Origin: Jaenimonas drosophilae
Taxonomy: Eukaryota > Euglenozoa > Kinetoplastea > Trypanosomatida > Trypanosomatidae
Assembly (NCBI GenBank): GCA_030849065.1
Contig: JASAON010001398.1
Span: 1 to 20,949 of the forward strand
Direction of reading: 5' to 3'
DNA length: 20,949 nt
Positions within the stretch are counted from its first letter, which is position 1. Every line of letters starts with the position of its first letter. Below are positions 1 through 9,935 of this stretch, one piece after another. The translations under genes were made by a program, and so were the position numbers. Below the pieces are notes generated by a model that did not search any database, had not been told where the DNA came from, and worked only from the letters and a program-made list of their open reading frames with translations.

Positions 1-81
1 GACGGAAACAGAAAACGTGCCAGGCAACATCATCTTCATGATCATCATCTTCGGAAGATGAAGATGAAGGATGAAGCAGCG

Positions 82-99
82 CACACACACACACACACA
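82..99. repeat. (CA)n microsatellite
   Basis: Nine uninterrupted CA units seen directly. They lie in the gene-free flank downstream of M1 and would read as TG repeats in a minus-strand transcript. Confidence 0.95.
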
Positions 100-209
100 A
101 AACGCGATCAGAGCTTAGCAAAAAGAATCATCACTGAAGAATAAACGAAGGAACACACGTGAGAAGGTTGCCCAGCATGCGAGCGCAGTGGGGCGCGACA
201 GAATCATAC

Positions 210-232
210 CATCATCATCATCATCATCATCA
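210..232. repeat. (CAT)n microsatellite
   Basis: About seven and a half uninterrupted CAT units. The plus-strand frame gives a serine run and the minus-strand frame an aspartate run in short overlapping open frames, which are taken as by-products of the repeat and not as genes. Confidence 0.95.
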
Positions 233-440
233 AATCTCATGGATGATGCTGATGGTGTGGCTGTCTGTGGTTCCCACGTCCTAGATAAGATAAACGAAGA
301 AAGTTGCGGCGTGGAGCTCTCCGCTCGCAGCATCCACTCGTCTGCCACACTCAACGCAACATCATTCATCCTCGCTCAACAACAACACGTCGTCGTAACA
401 AAACAAAAATGAAGAAATACCTGTCATATGGTTTTATATA

Positions 441-466
441 AGAAGAAGAAGAAGAAGAAGAAGAAA
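441..466. repeat. (GAA)n microsatellite / minus-strand pyrimidine tract
   Basis: About eight GAA/AAG units. On the minus strand this is an uninterrupted (TTC)n pyrimidine tract, followed within about 20 bases by an AG (plus-strand CT at 421-422). It may therefore act as a splice acceptor for a gene left of the window (inference). Confidence 0.9.
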
Positions 467-734
467 CAGGAGGCGCGGAAGCAGCCTTCAGAGATGTGTG
501 GGCATTCATCCGCACATGGAGAATCTCAACAACATCTGCCAAAAAGATAATTCTTGCAAGGTTGGACGTGGTTGCATGAAACGTTCGCTGAAACAAATAA
601 TTTGTTGGTTTTTTTTTTTAAAAAATAAGGTAAAACGGCGTGGGTGGACGACACAACATCATGTTGATGGAAGCGCATCCAGCATAAGGAAGGAAGGGGA
701 ACTACGACAACCACAACACCAGCAACAACGCAAA

Positions 735-753
735 CAACAACAACAACAACAAC
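735..753. repeat. (CAA)n microsatellite running into CAT and GAA
   Basis: Six CAA units, followed directly by CATCATCA and then a GAA run at 775-791. It is one of the spacer CAA arrays that have the opposite strand polarity to the CAA-type repeats used as codons in the genes. Confidence 0.9.
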
Positions 754-886
754 ATCATCATTACCATCAAGAAAGAAGAAGAAGAAGAAGACATGGTGTG
801 CAACGATGGTGTTGTTGGCACCTCTTGCTGCACACACCACTCACACTCACTCCAAATACTCCAAATACTCAGCGTTGAATGAAAAG

Positions 887-887
887 N
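887..887. other. Ambiguous base (N)
   Basis: The only undetermined base in the window. It sits in an A/G-rich stretch next to a GAA repeat, so it is probably a sequencing or assembly uncertainty. It affects no gene called here. Confidence 0.95.
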
Positions 888-1191
888 AAAAGAAGAAGAC
901 AATGCGATGATTGATTCATGCATCTTCACTGCATGCGGAGCTCCCGTTGGCTGCGTCGTGGCAGCCAACAACATCCTTCGCAAAGAACGGCTCAGCATCA
1001 TCACCTCCATCACCAAAATAGTTTTTCTTTTTTTTTGTAGTTGTAGGTAAACAAGGAAAACAAAATGGAACGCTGTTGATGGTTGTGTGCTGCCTCAGCA
1101 CCACACGGTGTTGTTGAGCACACACATTCATGCGAAAGTGTGTTTTTTTTTGGTATTTTCTTTTTCTTTTGCGTTTGCTTGTCAGTGTGGT

Positions 1192-1758
1192 TCATTCTTC
1201 GCACTTCTCCATCGACGTGAGCAACACACCCGCTCCGTGCAGGCTTCTTGTTGGCGGACACTCATTCTCCGTTACGCCGCCACCCTGCGTGGATGAGCTT
1301 GGCGGAATGATGTTGGATGGAGATACGCAACGCTCCGCAACACCTCCGTTGAAGGCCACAAAGTTCCAGGTCGCGAGGTTGGCTTGCATGTCATGCAACA
1401 CAGGGCTATGCATCATCTGGCTGGCTGTACTCAACACAGACATATCAGCGCTATCACGTCGCGAGGGTTGTTGTTGCAGTTGTTGTTGTTGTTGCTGATG
1501 TGTTGTTGCGTGGAGGAGGGTTGCTTCCTCAGCACACCTCTGCGGTGTCTGTGGGTTAAGCTGATCAACCGAGATAAATGAGAGGAATGCGGGCACACTG
1601 TCGTGGATGGTATCGCTCGTACGTCGTGTTGAGGTGTGTGTTGGCATCGTCAGCATCATCTTGGATGGTGCGTTGAGGGTTGTTGCATCGAGTGAGAGGC
1701 ATGTTGTTGAGAGCAACATGTCACCCAAGGGCCCATCGGGAGGACGGTTGATCTCCAT
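1192..1758 (-). CDS. M1: short low-complexity protein of the array (188 aa)
   Basis: Function unknown. The first in-frame ATG is at 1758; the open frame runs 43 codons further upstream but without an ATG, so I start here. Stop is TGA. Residues 58-67 form the family core (F-L-S-F-I-S-V-D-Q-L, preceded by S-V-P-A), residues 88-97 are a glutamine run with one Leu, and Trp131 lies in N-L-A-T-W-N-F-V-A-F, 73 residues after the core Phe. A later C-V-S-P matches C-V-S-F-P at the equivalent place in M3. It is the shortest member and the last in transcription order. It lacks the long Asp/Ser/Thr insertions and the C-terminal W-x ending. No signal peptide or membrane span follows the ATG. The shared motif and upstream acceptor support coding; the small size lowers confidence. 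Confidence 0.68.
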   Translation of the reverse strand: MEINRPPDGPLGDMLLSTTCLSLDATTLNAPSKMMLTMPTHTSTRRTSDTIHDSVPAFLSFISVDQLNPQTPQRCAEEATLLHATTHQQQQQQLQQQPSRRDSADMSVLSTASQMMHSPVLHDMQANLATWNFVAFNGGVAERCVSPSNIIPPSSSTQGGGVTENECPPTRSLHGAGVLLTSMEKCEE

Positions 1759-1838
1759 CGCCAAAAAAACAAGTAGGAGTGCGCGAGATGTCAGGAGCAG
1801 GATGATGTAGGCTTGGTTGTGTTGTGTGGTGGAGCACG

Positions 1839-1860
1839 CTGAAAACACAATCACGCACAC
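1839..1860 (-). promoter_or_regulatory. Putative splice acceptor for M1
   Basis: On the minus strand a G/T-rich tract ending GTGTTTTCAG reaches an AG at plus-strand 1839-1840, 81 bases before the M1 ATG, with no ATG between. An alternative is at 1920-1921, where a TG/TC-rich tract ends GTGTAG; that leader is also ATG-free. Assignment as a (trans-)splice site is inference from position and composition. Confidence 0.5.
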
Positions 1861-2104
1861 GTACACACGTTTCGCTAGCTCTGTCAATGAGCGACTCAGA
1901 CGGAGGTTCCGCTAACTACCTACACGAACACAACACGCAAAACACAAGTGGGAGAGAACGATGATGATGAAGAAGATTGAGCACTACACAACAACGCCAT
2001 TCTGGCACACAACACAATGTTGCTGTCATGTTTCTTTTCTGCAGGAGAGACCGGCGATAGCAAAGAATGAAACCGCAAACCAAATAAAATACGCAAACAG
2101 CAAA

Positions 2105-2118
2105 CACACACACACACA
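2105..2118. repeat. (CA)n microsatellite
   Basis: Seven CA units in the M2-M1 spacer. Similar short CA arrays occur at about 2219-2231 and 2568-2581. Confidence 0.9.
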
Positions 2119-2619
2119 TGGCGTCATGCATTCAGGCGTACACGCCTACATCATCATCCAACCAAACAACAAACGTGGAGATGAGCCGTGATGATCGCCA
2201 TCATCAACATCCTCCTTCACACACACACACAGGACGAAATGAATGCCCACGGATTTAATGGAAGAAGGCGTGAAGAGCCAAGAAAAAAAACGTGTTAATG
2301 CAGGTTGGCACACAATCGCACTCACCGCCAACACGAACAACAACAATGGCATGAATATGTGTGGAGAGGTGCTTCTCATCACGTACACGGGTCAGCCCTA
2401 AACGTAGCAAAAAAGAAATGAAATGAAAATACCACAACCAAAGTTGTTGTTGATGGAACTCCGTTGATGTTGTTGCAACGTAAATGGCTGCGTATGCAAG
2501 TGATTGTGCTTGAGATGTGTGGCGTACAGCTGCTGGCATCATCCATCAACGTATGCATGAGCAGCACACACACACACACATACACGTAAACAGAAAACCA
2601 CACAACAGCCACCAAAAAA

Positions 2620-2637
2620 CAACAACAACAACAACAA
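2620..2637. repeat. (CAA)n microsatellite
   Basis: Six CAA units followed by an A-run in the M2-M1 spacer. It would read GTT in the minus-strand transcript, unlike the CAA-type codon repeats inside the genes. Confidence 0.9.
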
Positions 2638-3554
2638 AAAAAAGAATCTCAATCGCAGAAACGAAGCAGCATGTGCGCCGATAATCTCCCACTGATATTG
2701 AGTACATCAGTTTGATGGAGAGCGCTACATGATGATCATGACGACTTGTTAGAATGGCAAGCGCAACAACAAACATGGAACGCTGTGAGTGTGTGTGTAA
2801 GTCTGTGTTGCTGCCATGATGACTGATGATGCTCATGATGTTTTCTTCATCGCCTTCTCACTCATTCACACACATCAACGCAAAACACATGACGTTGACG
2901 CACGAGATCAACGACAACGAAACAAAACAACAACAAAAAACAAATCATGCATGAACTGGAAACACAACAAGAATTGCAGGAACAACAGATTATAATGTGG
3001 TGCCATCAACAGGCGGGGGAGAGGAGATGGGTGCATCCCAGCTTATGGCCGTGTGGAGATGAATGGATGCATCAAACATCACCGTAATCATCATCACCAT
3101 CATCCACTAAACACACAACAACAGAAGAAGTACGAACGAGTTCGTGAGTGTGTGTTTTTCAAGATAAAAAAAAAGTGAACTGAGTAAAAGAGAAAAAAAA
3201 AGCATCATTGGCGTAAACATCCGTAGATGTGTTTTGGTGGTTTTTGTAGCATCTCAAGTAGGCTGAGCACGTGTACGTGCATCTCCACACAAATTAAATT
3301 ATTAAGTTATGAATTCGAAGAAAAAAACGTTGCGGATTGTGTACGCCGTCGTCGTATTTGTTGTGTTGATGTGTTTCATCACACAACAAACACATCAACA
3401 AGAAAGAAAAAAAAGAAAAAAACAAATTCTGCTCCATCCAACAACGTGAGCAAACGACCGTCCAAAGAAAAAAAAACAGGCATCAGCAACCGTTGCGTAT
3501 ACCTGCGACAGATTTATTATCATGAATGTAAGTGCACCACAACACGTACACTAA

Positions 3555-3596
3555 CATCATCATTATCATCATTATCATTATCATCATCACCATCAC
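3555..3596. repeat. Imperfect ATC/ATT repeat downstream of M2
   Basis: An interrupted array of ATC and ATT units about 160 bases beyond the M2 stop. It generates isoleucine- and methionine-rich spurious frames on the two strands. It lies in the likely 3' untranslated or spacer region of M2. Confidence 0.8.
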
Positions 3597-3755
3597 TGAC
3601 GGTACTCCCCCACACAACAACAACAACAGCAAACAACAAAACACATGCACGTGTTGCAACAAGAAGGATAAATTAAGTGTACGCAACTGTAGTTACGTCA
3701 TGAACCTCTTCGCCAAAAAGGTGTGTTGTGTTATTGTTGTAGTTGATGATGATGC

Positions 3756-4904
3756 TCACTCGGTACCAAAGCTTGCGAGCCCCCAATCACCATGATTGGC
3801 TGGACGTTGCAACACCTCCGGCTGACCCGTCAAGGAGATGCCATGCACGAGACCATCCTCACGTTGGCGCACCTCCTCCTCACGTAGGTGTTGCAGCATG
3901 CGTTGCTCCTTTTGCTCCGCCTCCAACGTGGATGTACGTCGTCGAGTCTTGTTGCGTTCCTCGAGACCATCAACATCGCTCGCCCACGTCACGGAGAGGT
4001 TCAGCCGTGTTGGTGTCTTCAACGAAGAGGGCACCGGCACACTGGGCGGGAGGCCACCACACCACGCTGGAGGTCGTGGCACATTGTGTGCAGGATGATG
4101 ATGTTGCTGTTGCTGTTGCTGCCGCTCTTGCACAAGGATGGAGGCGTTGGGTGAGAGGAGGTTGCTCGATTCAGTCATGTGGTCGCGAGGAAAGCTCTGC
4201 TCGCGACGCAGCGATGCGCGACGAAGTGGGGAGCGGCGCAATGGCGGAGGTGTTTGTGGCGGATGAAGATGTGAAGCATGCGTTGCCTCCATCTTCATGC
4301 TGTGCGAGGGAAACAAGAGATCCTCCACGTGCATCTGCGTATCACTAACATCCGGCGTACGCGAGGCGTCGGTGGAGGTGCGTTGGTTGGTGGAGATGCC
4401 GGAACTATCCGCGGAGAGCGATGCGCATTCATCACTTTCATTATCCATGCTCGTGTTCTGAACCACCACATCACGTACATCACCCACATGATGATGAAGA
4501 TGATGAAGGTGTGGTGGTTGTGGGTGGTGTTTGCCAATCTCTGCATCCATCGTGAGGCCATGATCGATGCTGCTGCTTCGTCGCAGCTGATAAACGTGTG
4601 GCATGCCATATGATACCGGCAATGTTGGTGAAGCGTGTGAGGAGCTCATGTTTCCCCAACTAGCATCAAAGGTTGGTGCAGAATTGATGTTGTTGCACAA
4701 GATACTGCTGCTGGTGCTGCTGCCATTATGGTTGTTGTTGTAGTTGATGATGGATGATTGTGGCGGTGGTGATGATGGGTGACGATGATGGACTGGCGAA
4801 GCGAGAAGAGGAAGCAGAGGTACGAGAGGCTCACTTGGTGGCTCGGAGAAGTGAGGTGCCACGGGTGATGGCGGAATGATGGGAAGTGGCGATGATGAAA
4901 ACAT
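3756..4904 (-). CDS. M2: Pro/His/Arg-Ser-rich protein of the array (382 aa)
   Basis: Function unknown. The ATG at 4904 is the first after an acceptor-like AG at 5014; stop is TGA. The N-terminal ~50 residues are proline-rich, a S-A-P-T-F-D-A-S-W block at 75-83 resembles Y-S-P-T-F in M6, a His-rich stretch lies near 132-139 and a Q6H3 run at 262-270. Residues 222-240 carry tandem basic-serine sites (R-R-A-S, R-R-E-Q-S-F-P). The family core is degenerate at 305-314 (V-T-W-A-S-D-V-D-G-L) but keeps V-D-G-L as in M5, and Trp374 (H-G-D-W-G-L-A-S-F) follows 69 residues later, the family spacing. Residues 315-350 are highly charged and could form a short coiled coil. The protein ends just after the Trp element, so the C-terminal tail of other members is missing. 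Confidence 0.78.
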   Translation of the reverse strand: MFSSSPLPIIPPSPVAPHFSEPPSEPLVPLLPLLASPVHHRHPSSPPPQSSIINYNNNHNGSSTSSSILCNNINSAPTFDASWGNMSSSHASPTLPVSYGMPHVYQLRRSSSIDHGLTMDAEIGKHHPQPPHLHHLHHHVGDVRDVVVQNTSMDNESDECASLSADSSGISTNQRTSTDASRTPDVSDTQMHVEDLLFPSHSMKMEATHASHLHPPQTPPPLRRSPLRRASLRREQSFPRDHMTESSNLLSPNASILVQERQQQQQQHHHPAHNVPRPPAWCGGLPPSVPVPSSLKTPTRLNLSVTWASDVDGLEERNKTRRRTSTLEAEQKEQRMLQHLREEEVRQREDGLVHGISLTGQPEVLQRPANHGDWGLASFGTE

Positions 4905-6671
4905 TGTTGCTAATTGTTCAAGGTATGCGTTGATGTTGTAGATGTGTGGTTAAGCAAACACCAACAACACCAACCGTATTTCTTTACCTTGTAAAAAAAA
5001 AGCACAGAGCAAACTGCAAAACAAAAAAAACACCAGCGGAGAGTCTGAGTGAGTGAAGGGAGCTATGTGGGAGGAATGTGCGTGTGTTGTTGTTCCCCAG
5101 CAACGTCTAAGCAACCGAAAAGATGATGATGATAGGTGCAGATGTGTTGCATTGGCCAACAAACATGCAAGAAGACATGATGTACATGTATGTGTAGTGT
5201 ATGTATATGTGTTTTGTGCGTGCAGAGCTCTTCCCGTAGGATACAACAAGAGCAAAGAACAGATAATGCCCGCAACACTTTCATAACTCCGCGATAGATA
5301 GGATCTCATCTCGGAACTCCGGTTTTTTTTTAAAAAGAAAAACCCACAACAAAAAAATGATCGTGAATTGAATAAAAAAAAATGAAGATGATGTGTTGCT
5401 CACTCGCTTCCACTGTTGTACCCATCATGCACAAGTATCATTGATGGTGCCGCTGATGATGTGCGTCGCTCTGTTATACCACCACCATCATCACTTCCAA
5501 ACAATGAAATAAGAATGGCCAACATGGTTGTGTGGTACCGCGAACAAAAAAAATGAGGAAAAAAACGAAGAACAAACAATAAACATATGGGGGGCTCACA
5601 TTACGTACACGTGTACGCTGCTTCAAGAATAATCTGTGGGTATATCATCTGTGTTGTGTGTTCGTGATTTGTGTTTGTGTGCGGCAGTTGCATCTCTTCC
5701 ACGTACGCACACAAGCACACACACTCTCACTCACACACACACACGATGGAGGCAGTGATTCACTGCCCTAAGAGTATCGTCTCAGCTTGCTCCATGCGGA
5801 GGATTGTGTTGTTGTTGGTCCTTGCGTTTATGTACGCTGCACCAACGCACACACCAACCAACACATGGATCAACGATGGTGATGGTGATGGACGGATTAA
5901 GGGAGGGGGTTGCTGGCCGGAAGAAACAATGAAACAGCAAAACAAAACAAAAAAAATTGAAAATAAAACGAATTATTTCGTGATGATGTTGATGCTGTTT
6001 TAAATGATGCTCATCATCATCATCCACTGCAGATTAGAACTGAGTACGTTCATCTCTGCCTCATGCACGTATTTGTGGTGTTGTTTGTTTGTTGTACGCC
6101 GAAATAAAGTAAAACACTTCGCAGACGCATCTATTTGGTCGCAACAAGATGGAAAGCACACATCGTATCATCAATGAAGCATCTTCTTCTTTTTCGTGTG
6201 TACGACTGTTTGTGGTACATGATGGTGATGCTGTTTCTGTTCTTTGAGTACATGGGCAACAACAACTTCATCGGAGTGTGGGAAGAGATGAAACTGCCTT
6301 CATCATCACCATTCACTTCCATAGACACCCAACACATGAAACAACAATGAAACAAAGCACAACAGAAAAGAAAAAACAAGAGGCAATCATAACAACAACC
6401 ACACACACAAAGAGACCAACAACAACAACAAGATACGGAAGAGGGAGAAGAAGGTGGGCAGAGTCATGTCCACCCGTGGCGTATGCGTGAGCGCGTGTAT
6501 GTGTGTATGTGTGTGTGTGCGTGTGTTTTTGTTGCAGTAAAAAAAAAACACGCACACACAAACGTACACACAACAACAACAACAAAAAAAATGAGAACAA
6601 TAGAAAAAGATGCCCACAACTCATCACCAACATAAGAAGAGAAAGAGATGTGTTCCACACAATGTTGTGTT
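4905..6671. other. Spacer between M3 and M2
   Basis: About 1.8 kb without a supportable gene. The ~245 bases next to M2 contain no minus-strand ATG. The spacer holds a T9/A5 junction at about 5322-5335, a string of CA and CTCACT units at 5708-5743, GATGGT repeats near 5876-5890, mixed GT repeats at about 6491-6525, and CAA arrays near 6419-6431 and 6571-6583. Open frames on both strands are short and biased by the repeats. A plus-strand T-rich tract ends GTTGCAG at about 6538. Confidence 0.6.
5014..5034 (-). promoter_or_regulatory. Putative splice acceptor for M2
   Basis: The minus strand reads GGTGTTTTTTTTGTTTTGCAG, a near-ideal pyrimidine tract plus AG, 110 bases before the M2 ATG. The leader in between has no ATG. 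A sequence ACAAG/GTAAAG lies 24-30 bases downstream and resembles a cis-splice donor, so an ordinary 5' intron arrangement cannot be excluded. Confidence 0.65.
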
Positions 6672-7958
6672 TTACCGCGTGGAGCTCACGTTGAAGCTGA
6701 GTACATCTTCACTGCCACAAGAACCCTGGCGCACGTTCTGACGTGCCGCTCGTGGCAACAATGCGCGCCAATCACTGTTGATGGAGTTGGCGGATGCGAT
6801 GGCGATGGGGATGAAGCCGCCATCACTGGTGCTGTCCGCACCAGTGGAGCACACGGACGCAGCAGCAGGAACATGGGGAAATGAAACACACGACTTACTT
6901 CGTGGATGAGTGCCATCGGGGAGCTCCATCCATATACTGCGTAGTGGCGCACGTAGCAAGGAGGCTGCGTCAATGGTGTACGTGCTCTCTGATGGATGTT
7001 GAAGCACATGAGGGTTGTTGTTGTTGTTGTTGTTGTTGCAACGTACATCTGCACCATCACGTGTGTGTTGTTGTTGTTGGATGCCATCCACGCCGCCACG
7101 TCGAGGGCTTCGATGTTGCCGCCGTCGCGGGGTATAAAGAAGAATGGGCGAGGCATCGCGGCTGTGGAGCTCATCCGAGTGAAGATCATCAATCATTGGG
7201 AAGGAGATGAAGTCTGGCACAGAAGGTGTTTCGTCATCCTCCACCATGTTGCCACGGCTGAAGATGCTCGGCAACGCATGTGCAGAATGATCTTCATCCT
7301 CCATCATCATCACCATCATCATCATCTCCGCGGCCGTACCTCCACCCTCCTCAGCACGTCGTCCTCGGCGTGTTGTGGAGGGGATTCGAGCTGGACGCAA
7401 TAAACGTGTGGCTGATTCTGTTCGTGCTGTTGTTGTTGTTGTTGCTGTTGCTGTTATAGTTGATGATGTTCTGAGCAACAACGAAGCATTCACACTGTCT
7501 TCATTGGTGATGAGGTCCTCGAGTGGCCGTACCGCAGGTTGGGATGTTTGCGCAGAGGTGCCAACACTCTCATCCAGAAACAACCATGGAAGATTTGCAC
7601 GTTTGCCACCACACACCTCCATCCCATCACGTACTGTTGTTGTTGCTGTTGTTGGGGATGATGTGTTGTGGTCGTTGGCTGTTGTTGGTGTTCCTCTGTT
7701 CCATCCAGAGAGGAGAGATGTTGGTGAATATCCGCCTCGACGCCCGGCCCGCACGCACATTGGAGATGATGATGATGGGCTCCTCGACGGGCTCACGCGG
7801 GCTCGAGCAGCACCGCCACGCCGCCAACGTTCCTCATTCACGGTGTTGCTACGTAAAAAATGTTCGTCGGCGCTCATTTCCACGCTTGGTGCGTCTGTGC
7901 GTTGTTGTGCGTCACCGCGCTTCGTTGGTGATGGCGACGTACACTGACTGCTCTCCAT
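6672..7958 (-). CDS. M3: Asn/Thr/Arg-rich protein of the array (428 aa)
   Basis: Function unknown. The open frame extends 47 codons farther upstream without an ATG; the first ATG (7958) begins M-E-S-S-Q. Stop is TAA. The N-terminal half is Ser/Arg/Thr-rich with Y-S-P-T-S-L-L-S-G-W at 77-86 and a methionine-rich run at 212-219 encoded by a CAT-type repeat. The family core is at 250-259 (F-I-S-F-P-M-I-D-D-L, preceded by S-V-P-D), followed by P-I-L-L-Y-T-P at 271-277 that resembles T-P-L-Y-T in M6. A Q4 stretch and an eight-Asn run at 308-315 lie before Trp343 (L-R-S-I-W-M-E-L-P), giving a core-to-Trp spacing of 93 instead of about 70. C-V-S-F-P follows. No signal peptide or membrane span. Confidence 0.8.
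   Translation of the reverse strand: MESSQCTSPSPTKRGDAQQRTDAPSVEMSADEHFLRSNTVNEERWRRGGAARARVSPSRSPSSSSPMCVRAGRRGGYSPTSLLSGWNRGTPTTANDHNTSSPTTATTTVRDGMEVCGGKRANLPWLFLDESVGTSAQTSQPAVRPLEDLITNEDSVNASLLLRTSSTITATATTTTTARTESATRLLRPARIPSTTRRGRRAEEGGGTAAEMMMMVMMMEDEDHSAHALPSIFSRGNMVEDDETPSVPDFISFPMIDDLHSDELHSRDASPILLYTPRRRQHRSPRRGGVDGIQQQQHTRDGADVRCNNNNNNNNPHVLQHPSESTYTIDAASLLRAPLRSIWMELPDGTHPRSKSCVSFPHVPAAASVCSTGADSTSDGGFIPIAIASANSINSDWRALLPRAARQNVRQGSCGSEDVLSFNVSSTR
7016..7039. repeat. (GTT)n array encoding the Asn run of M3
   Basis: Seven to eight GTT units on the plus strand, read as AAC codons on the minus strand. The polarity is opposite to the CAA arrays of the spacers. It accounts for part of the longer core-to-Trp distance in M3. 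Confidence 0.9.
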
Positions 7959-8048
7959 TTTTGTTGTGATGGCAACAGCAAAGACTCGCACACAACAAAA
8001 AATCTGTTGCAGTTGTCTTTTGCGTTGTGGGTGATGATGCTGATATGA

Positions 8049-8064
8049 TGTGTGTGTGTGTGTG
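8049..8064. repeat. (TG)n microsatellite in the M3 leader
   Basis: Eight TG units between the M3 acceptor-like AG (8106) and its ATG, so it would be a CA repeat in the 5' untranslated leader of M3. Confidence 0.9.
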
Positions 8065-8105
8065 TTGTGAGGGGGAAAAGTACGCACCCCACAAAACACA
8101 AAAGG

Positions 8106-8130
8106 CTAAAGAAAGAGAATAAAGAAGGTG
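8106..8130 (-). promoter_or_regulatory. Putative splice acceptor for M3
   Basis: The minus strand reads CACCTTCTTTATTCTCTTTC followed by TTTAG, a long pyrimidine tract closing in AG at plus-strand 8106-8107, about 147 bases before the M3 ATG. No ATG occurs in the leader; the first upstream ATG is near 8187, on the other side of the AG. Confidence 0.65.
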
Positions 8131-9249
8131 AAAATGATGATGATGATGTTGCGGAGTACGTGGGCAGTGATAGCTTCCTCGTGTAGTACATGCGTTAGAT
8201 GCCCATTGGAGTGCTTGCATGAAGAAAATGATGATGAAGCGTGGCATGAATGCAAAAGAAGGGCAGAACTCTTCCTCTCCTTCTTCGTTGAGATGATGCA
8301 CACCATGGCTAATCATCATCTTCATGATTATTAAGAAGACTCTTGCGCAACAGAACTCACATCACGAGCGCAACAGAAGAAAAGATGAAGATAGGCGAGC
8401 ACAACAAAAACAGCGACTAAGATGTTTAAGTACAAGTCCCTCCCCAAAAAACTGAACACAACAACAACATACAAAAAAACATATAAACACATAAACATAC
8501 ATGATGAGTACATCACGGCGCTCGTCGTCTCACACGCACGCAAAACACAAAACAAAACATGCAAAACACGATGGCATACACAATCCAAACAATTATTATT
8601 CGAAGCATAACCGAAAAAAAAAACAAGAAGAAGGTGATGCAATGAGAGTTCTCAGGTGGTACTGCCAACTCAATGGATGAAGATTTGTGTACGTGTACGT
8701 GTACGTGAGTATGTGCGAAGAGCACACGTACATCAACATCATCATGATCATACCTCATGAATGGATCATAAATCCATCAACAACAACAACAACCGAAAAA
8801 ATAATAATTCTGAAAAGTAACTTCACTCGTTCTGTTATGCATGCGTCGCTCTACGTGCATGTGCCAACACCGCCGCATATGTGGTGATGGTGATGAGGAA
8901 GCAAAGGAGATCATCTACGTGGAACAACTGTAGGAGCCAACAACAACAACAAAGAACAAAAATAACATAAACAGGAAGAAGTAGTTCAGCCAGCAGCGTT
9001 GGTTATGTACCACCGTGAGTGAGGAAGGTTGAAGATTCATCACCTCAACAAGCGTCGCAAACAAACATATGCTCACCAGCCACACAAAAAACGAAACAAG
9101 AACAAGAAAAAGAAGGGGTAAAAAAAAAAACGTTCGTCATGATGCAGATATCACAACTACGCCGTGAGAGACCACTACACCCATGAAGATGGTGAGCATA
9201 ACTCAATCGCATCATGTGTGCGTGGATCCAACAACAACGGATGCATCTC

Positions 9250-9275
9250 CATCATCATCATCATCATCATCATCA
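9250..9275. repeat. (CAT)n microsatellite
   Basis: More than eight uninterrupted CAT units in the M4-M3 spacer. Similar arrays occur at 13633-13653 and about 16790-16810. Confidence 0.95.
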
Positions 9276-9607
9276 ACGTACATCACTTTTGTGTGTTTAG
9301 GCTGAAGCTACCATCTTATCCCCGCGCGGGAGAGAGTAGGATGCCGCCGCACATCCTCCATGAACGTGAGCCGCCACATACACATCAACATGGCATTCAT
9401 ACGCAAGGAGTAGTGTGGGCGGTGCAACAACAACAGAAACAATCCAAGGATAAAAACAACAACAATAAATGAAAACAAAAACATAGAAAATACGGTGTAG
9501 GGTAGGACCTGCTGGCACACTCAGCACGATGAATGCGCGTGGCCTCAGTCAAGAAGACGAGTACGTGGTGAGGCAGGAAAAATCTCGCAACCGGAGTACA
9601 AGAGAGC

Positions 9608-9687
9608 ACAACAACAAACAACAACAAACAACAACAACAAACAAAACTTAAAGTGTGTGTGTGTGTGTATGTTGTTGTTGTTGTTGT
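9608..9687. repeat. Opposed CAA and GTT arrays around a GT tract
   Basis: A set of CAA/CAAA units (about 9608-9645) is followed by a (GT)8 tract (9653-9668) and then (GTT)n at 9671-9687. The CAA and GTT arms are complementary in inverted orientation and could pair as a stem of about 13 bp around the GT tract. It is one of the few spacer places with a long GTT run on the plus strand. Confidence 0.85.
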
Positions 9688-9919
9688 GCGAGTGTATGTG
9701 TATGTGAAGTGGATAATGAAACAAAACAAAGACATGAATAAAACGTTGTCGCGTGCGGCTGATGATGGCATTATTATGTTTATGTGAGGTGAGTGAGTGT
9801 CAGTGTGTGTGTTGGCGAGAACCACACCACAACTCATGACGCTCCACCTCTCCCTCCACCTCCACATCATAACCAGCAATCATTGTTGTTGCTGTTCTTG
9901 CATTTTCTGCTAAAGGCAC

Positions 9920-9935
9920 GTGTGTGTGTGTGTGT
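9920..9935. repeat. (GT)n microsatellite
   Basis: Eight GT units in the M4-M3 spacer, immediately after GGCAC. No coding role. Confidence 0.9.

Larger units (their letters stand above)
1..1191. other. Gene-free flank downstream of M1
   Basis: No open frame here carries the family motifs or a convincing coding pattern. The stretch is built of simple repeats: CA at 82-99, CAT at 210-232, GAA at 441-466, CAA at 735-753 and GAA at 775-791, plus a T-run/A-run junction near 611-627. On the minus strand the GAA arrays become (TTC)n pyrimidine tracts. The one at 441-466 is followed by an AG (plus-strand CT at 421-422), so it could serve as acceptor for a further minus-strand gene beyond the left edge; that gene is not visible. 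The plus strand also has a T-rich tract ending in AG at 1039-1040. Base 887 is N. Confidence 0.6.
1759..3755. other. Spacer between M2 and M1
   Basis: About 2 kb without a supportable gene. Next to M1 is an ATG-free leader (no minus-strand ATG until about 1997) with acceptor-like sites ending at 1839 and 1920. Farther out are CA repeats (2105-2118, 2568-2581), a CAA array at 2620-2637, the string CTCACTCATTCACACA (about 2856-2871, also in the M6-M5 spacer), and a mixed ATC/ATT repeat at about 3555-3596 directly downstream of M2. A plus-strand frame at 3227-3676 is rich in Lys, Thr and Ser, has no family motif, and is probably spurious. Confidence 0.6.

Noticed and set aside
3227..3676. 149-codon plus-strand frame in the M2-M1 spacer
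   Set aside because: Lys, Thr and Ser runs from A-rich and CAT/ACA repeats, no recognisable motif, opposite to the array. A T-rich tract plus AG lies near its start, but that alone is weak evidence.
3743..4348. 201-codon plus-strand frame opposite M2
   Set aside because: It is antisense to the 3' part of M2, has no family motif, and the minus-strand frame is longer and carries the conserved elements.
6880..6900. Perfect GTAAGT donor-like sequence inside M3
   Set aside because: The reading frame continues through it without a stop, and the C-V-S-F-P stretch right there matches M1, so an intron is not needed.
7375..7947. 190-codon plus-strand frame opposite M3
   Set aside because: Antisense shadow rich in Val/Arg from complementary Thr/Asn/Arg codons; no motif, and the minus-strand reading explains the region.
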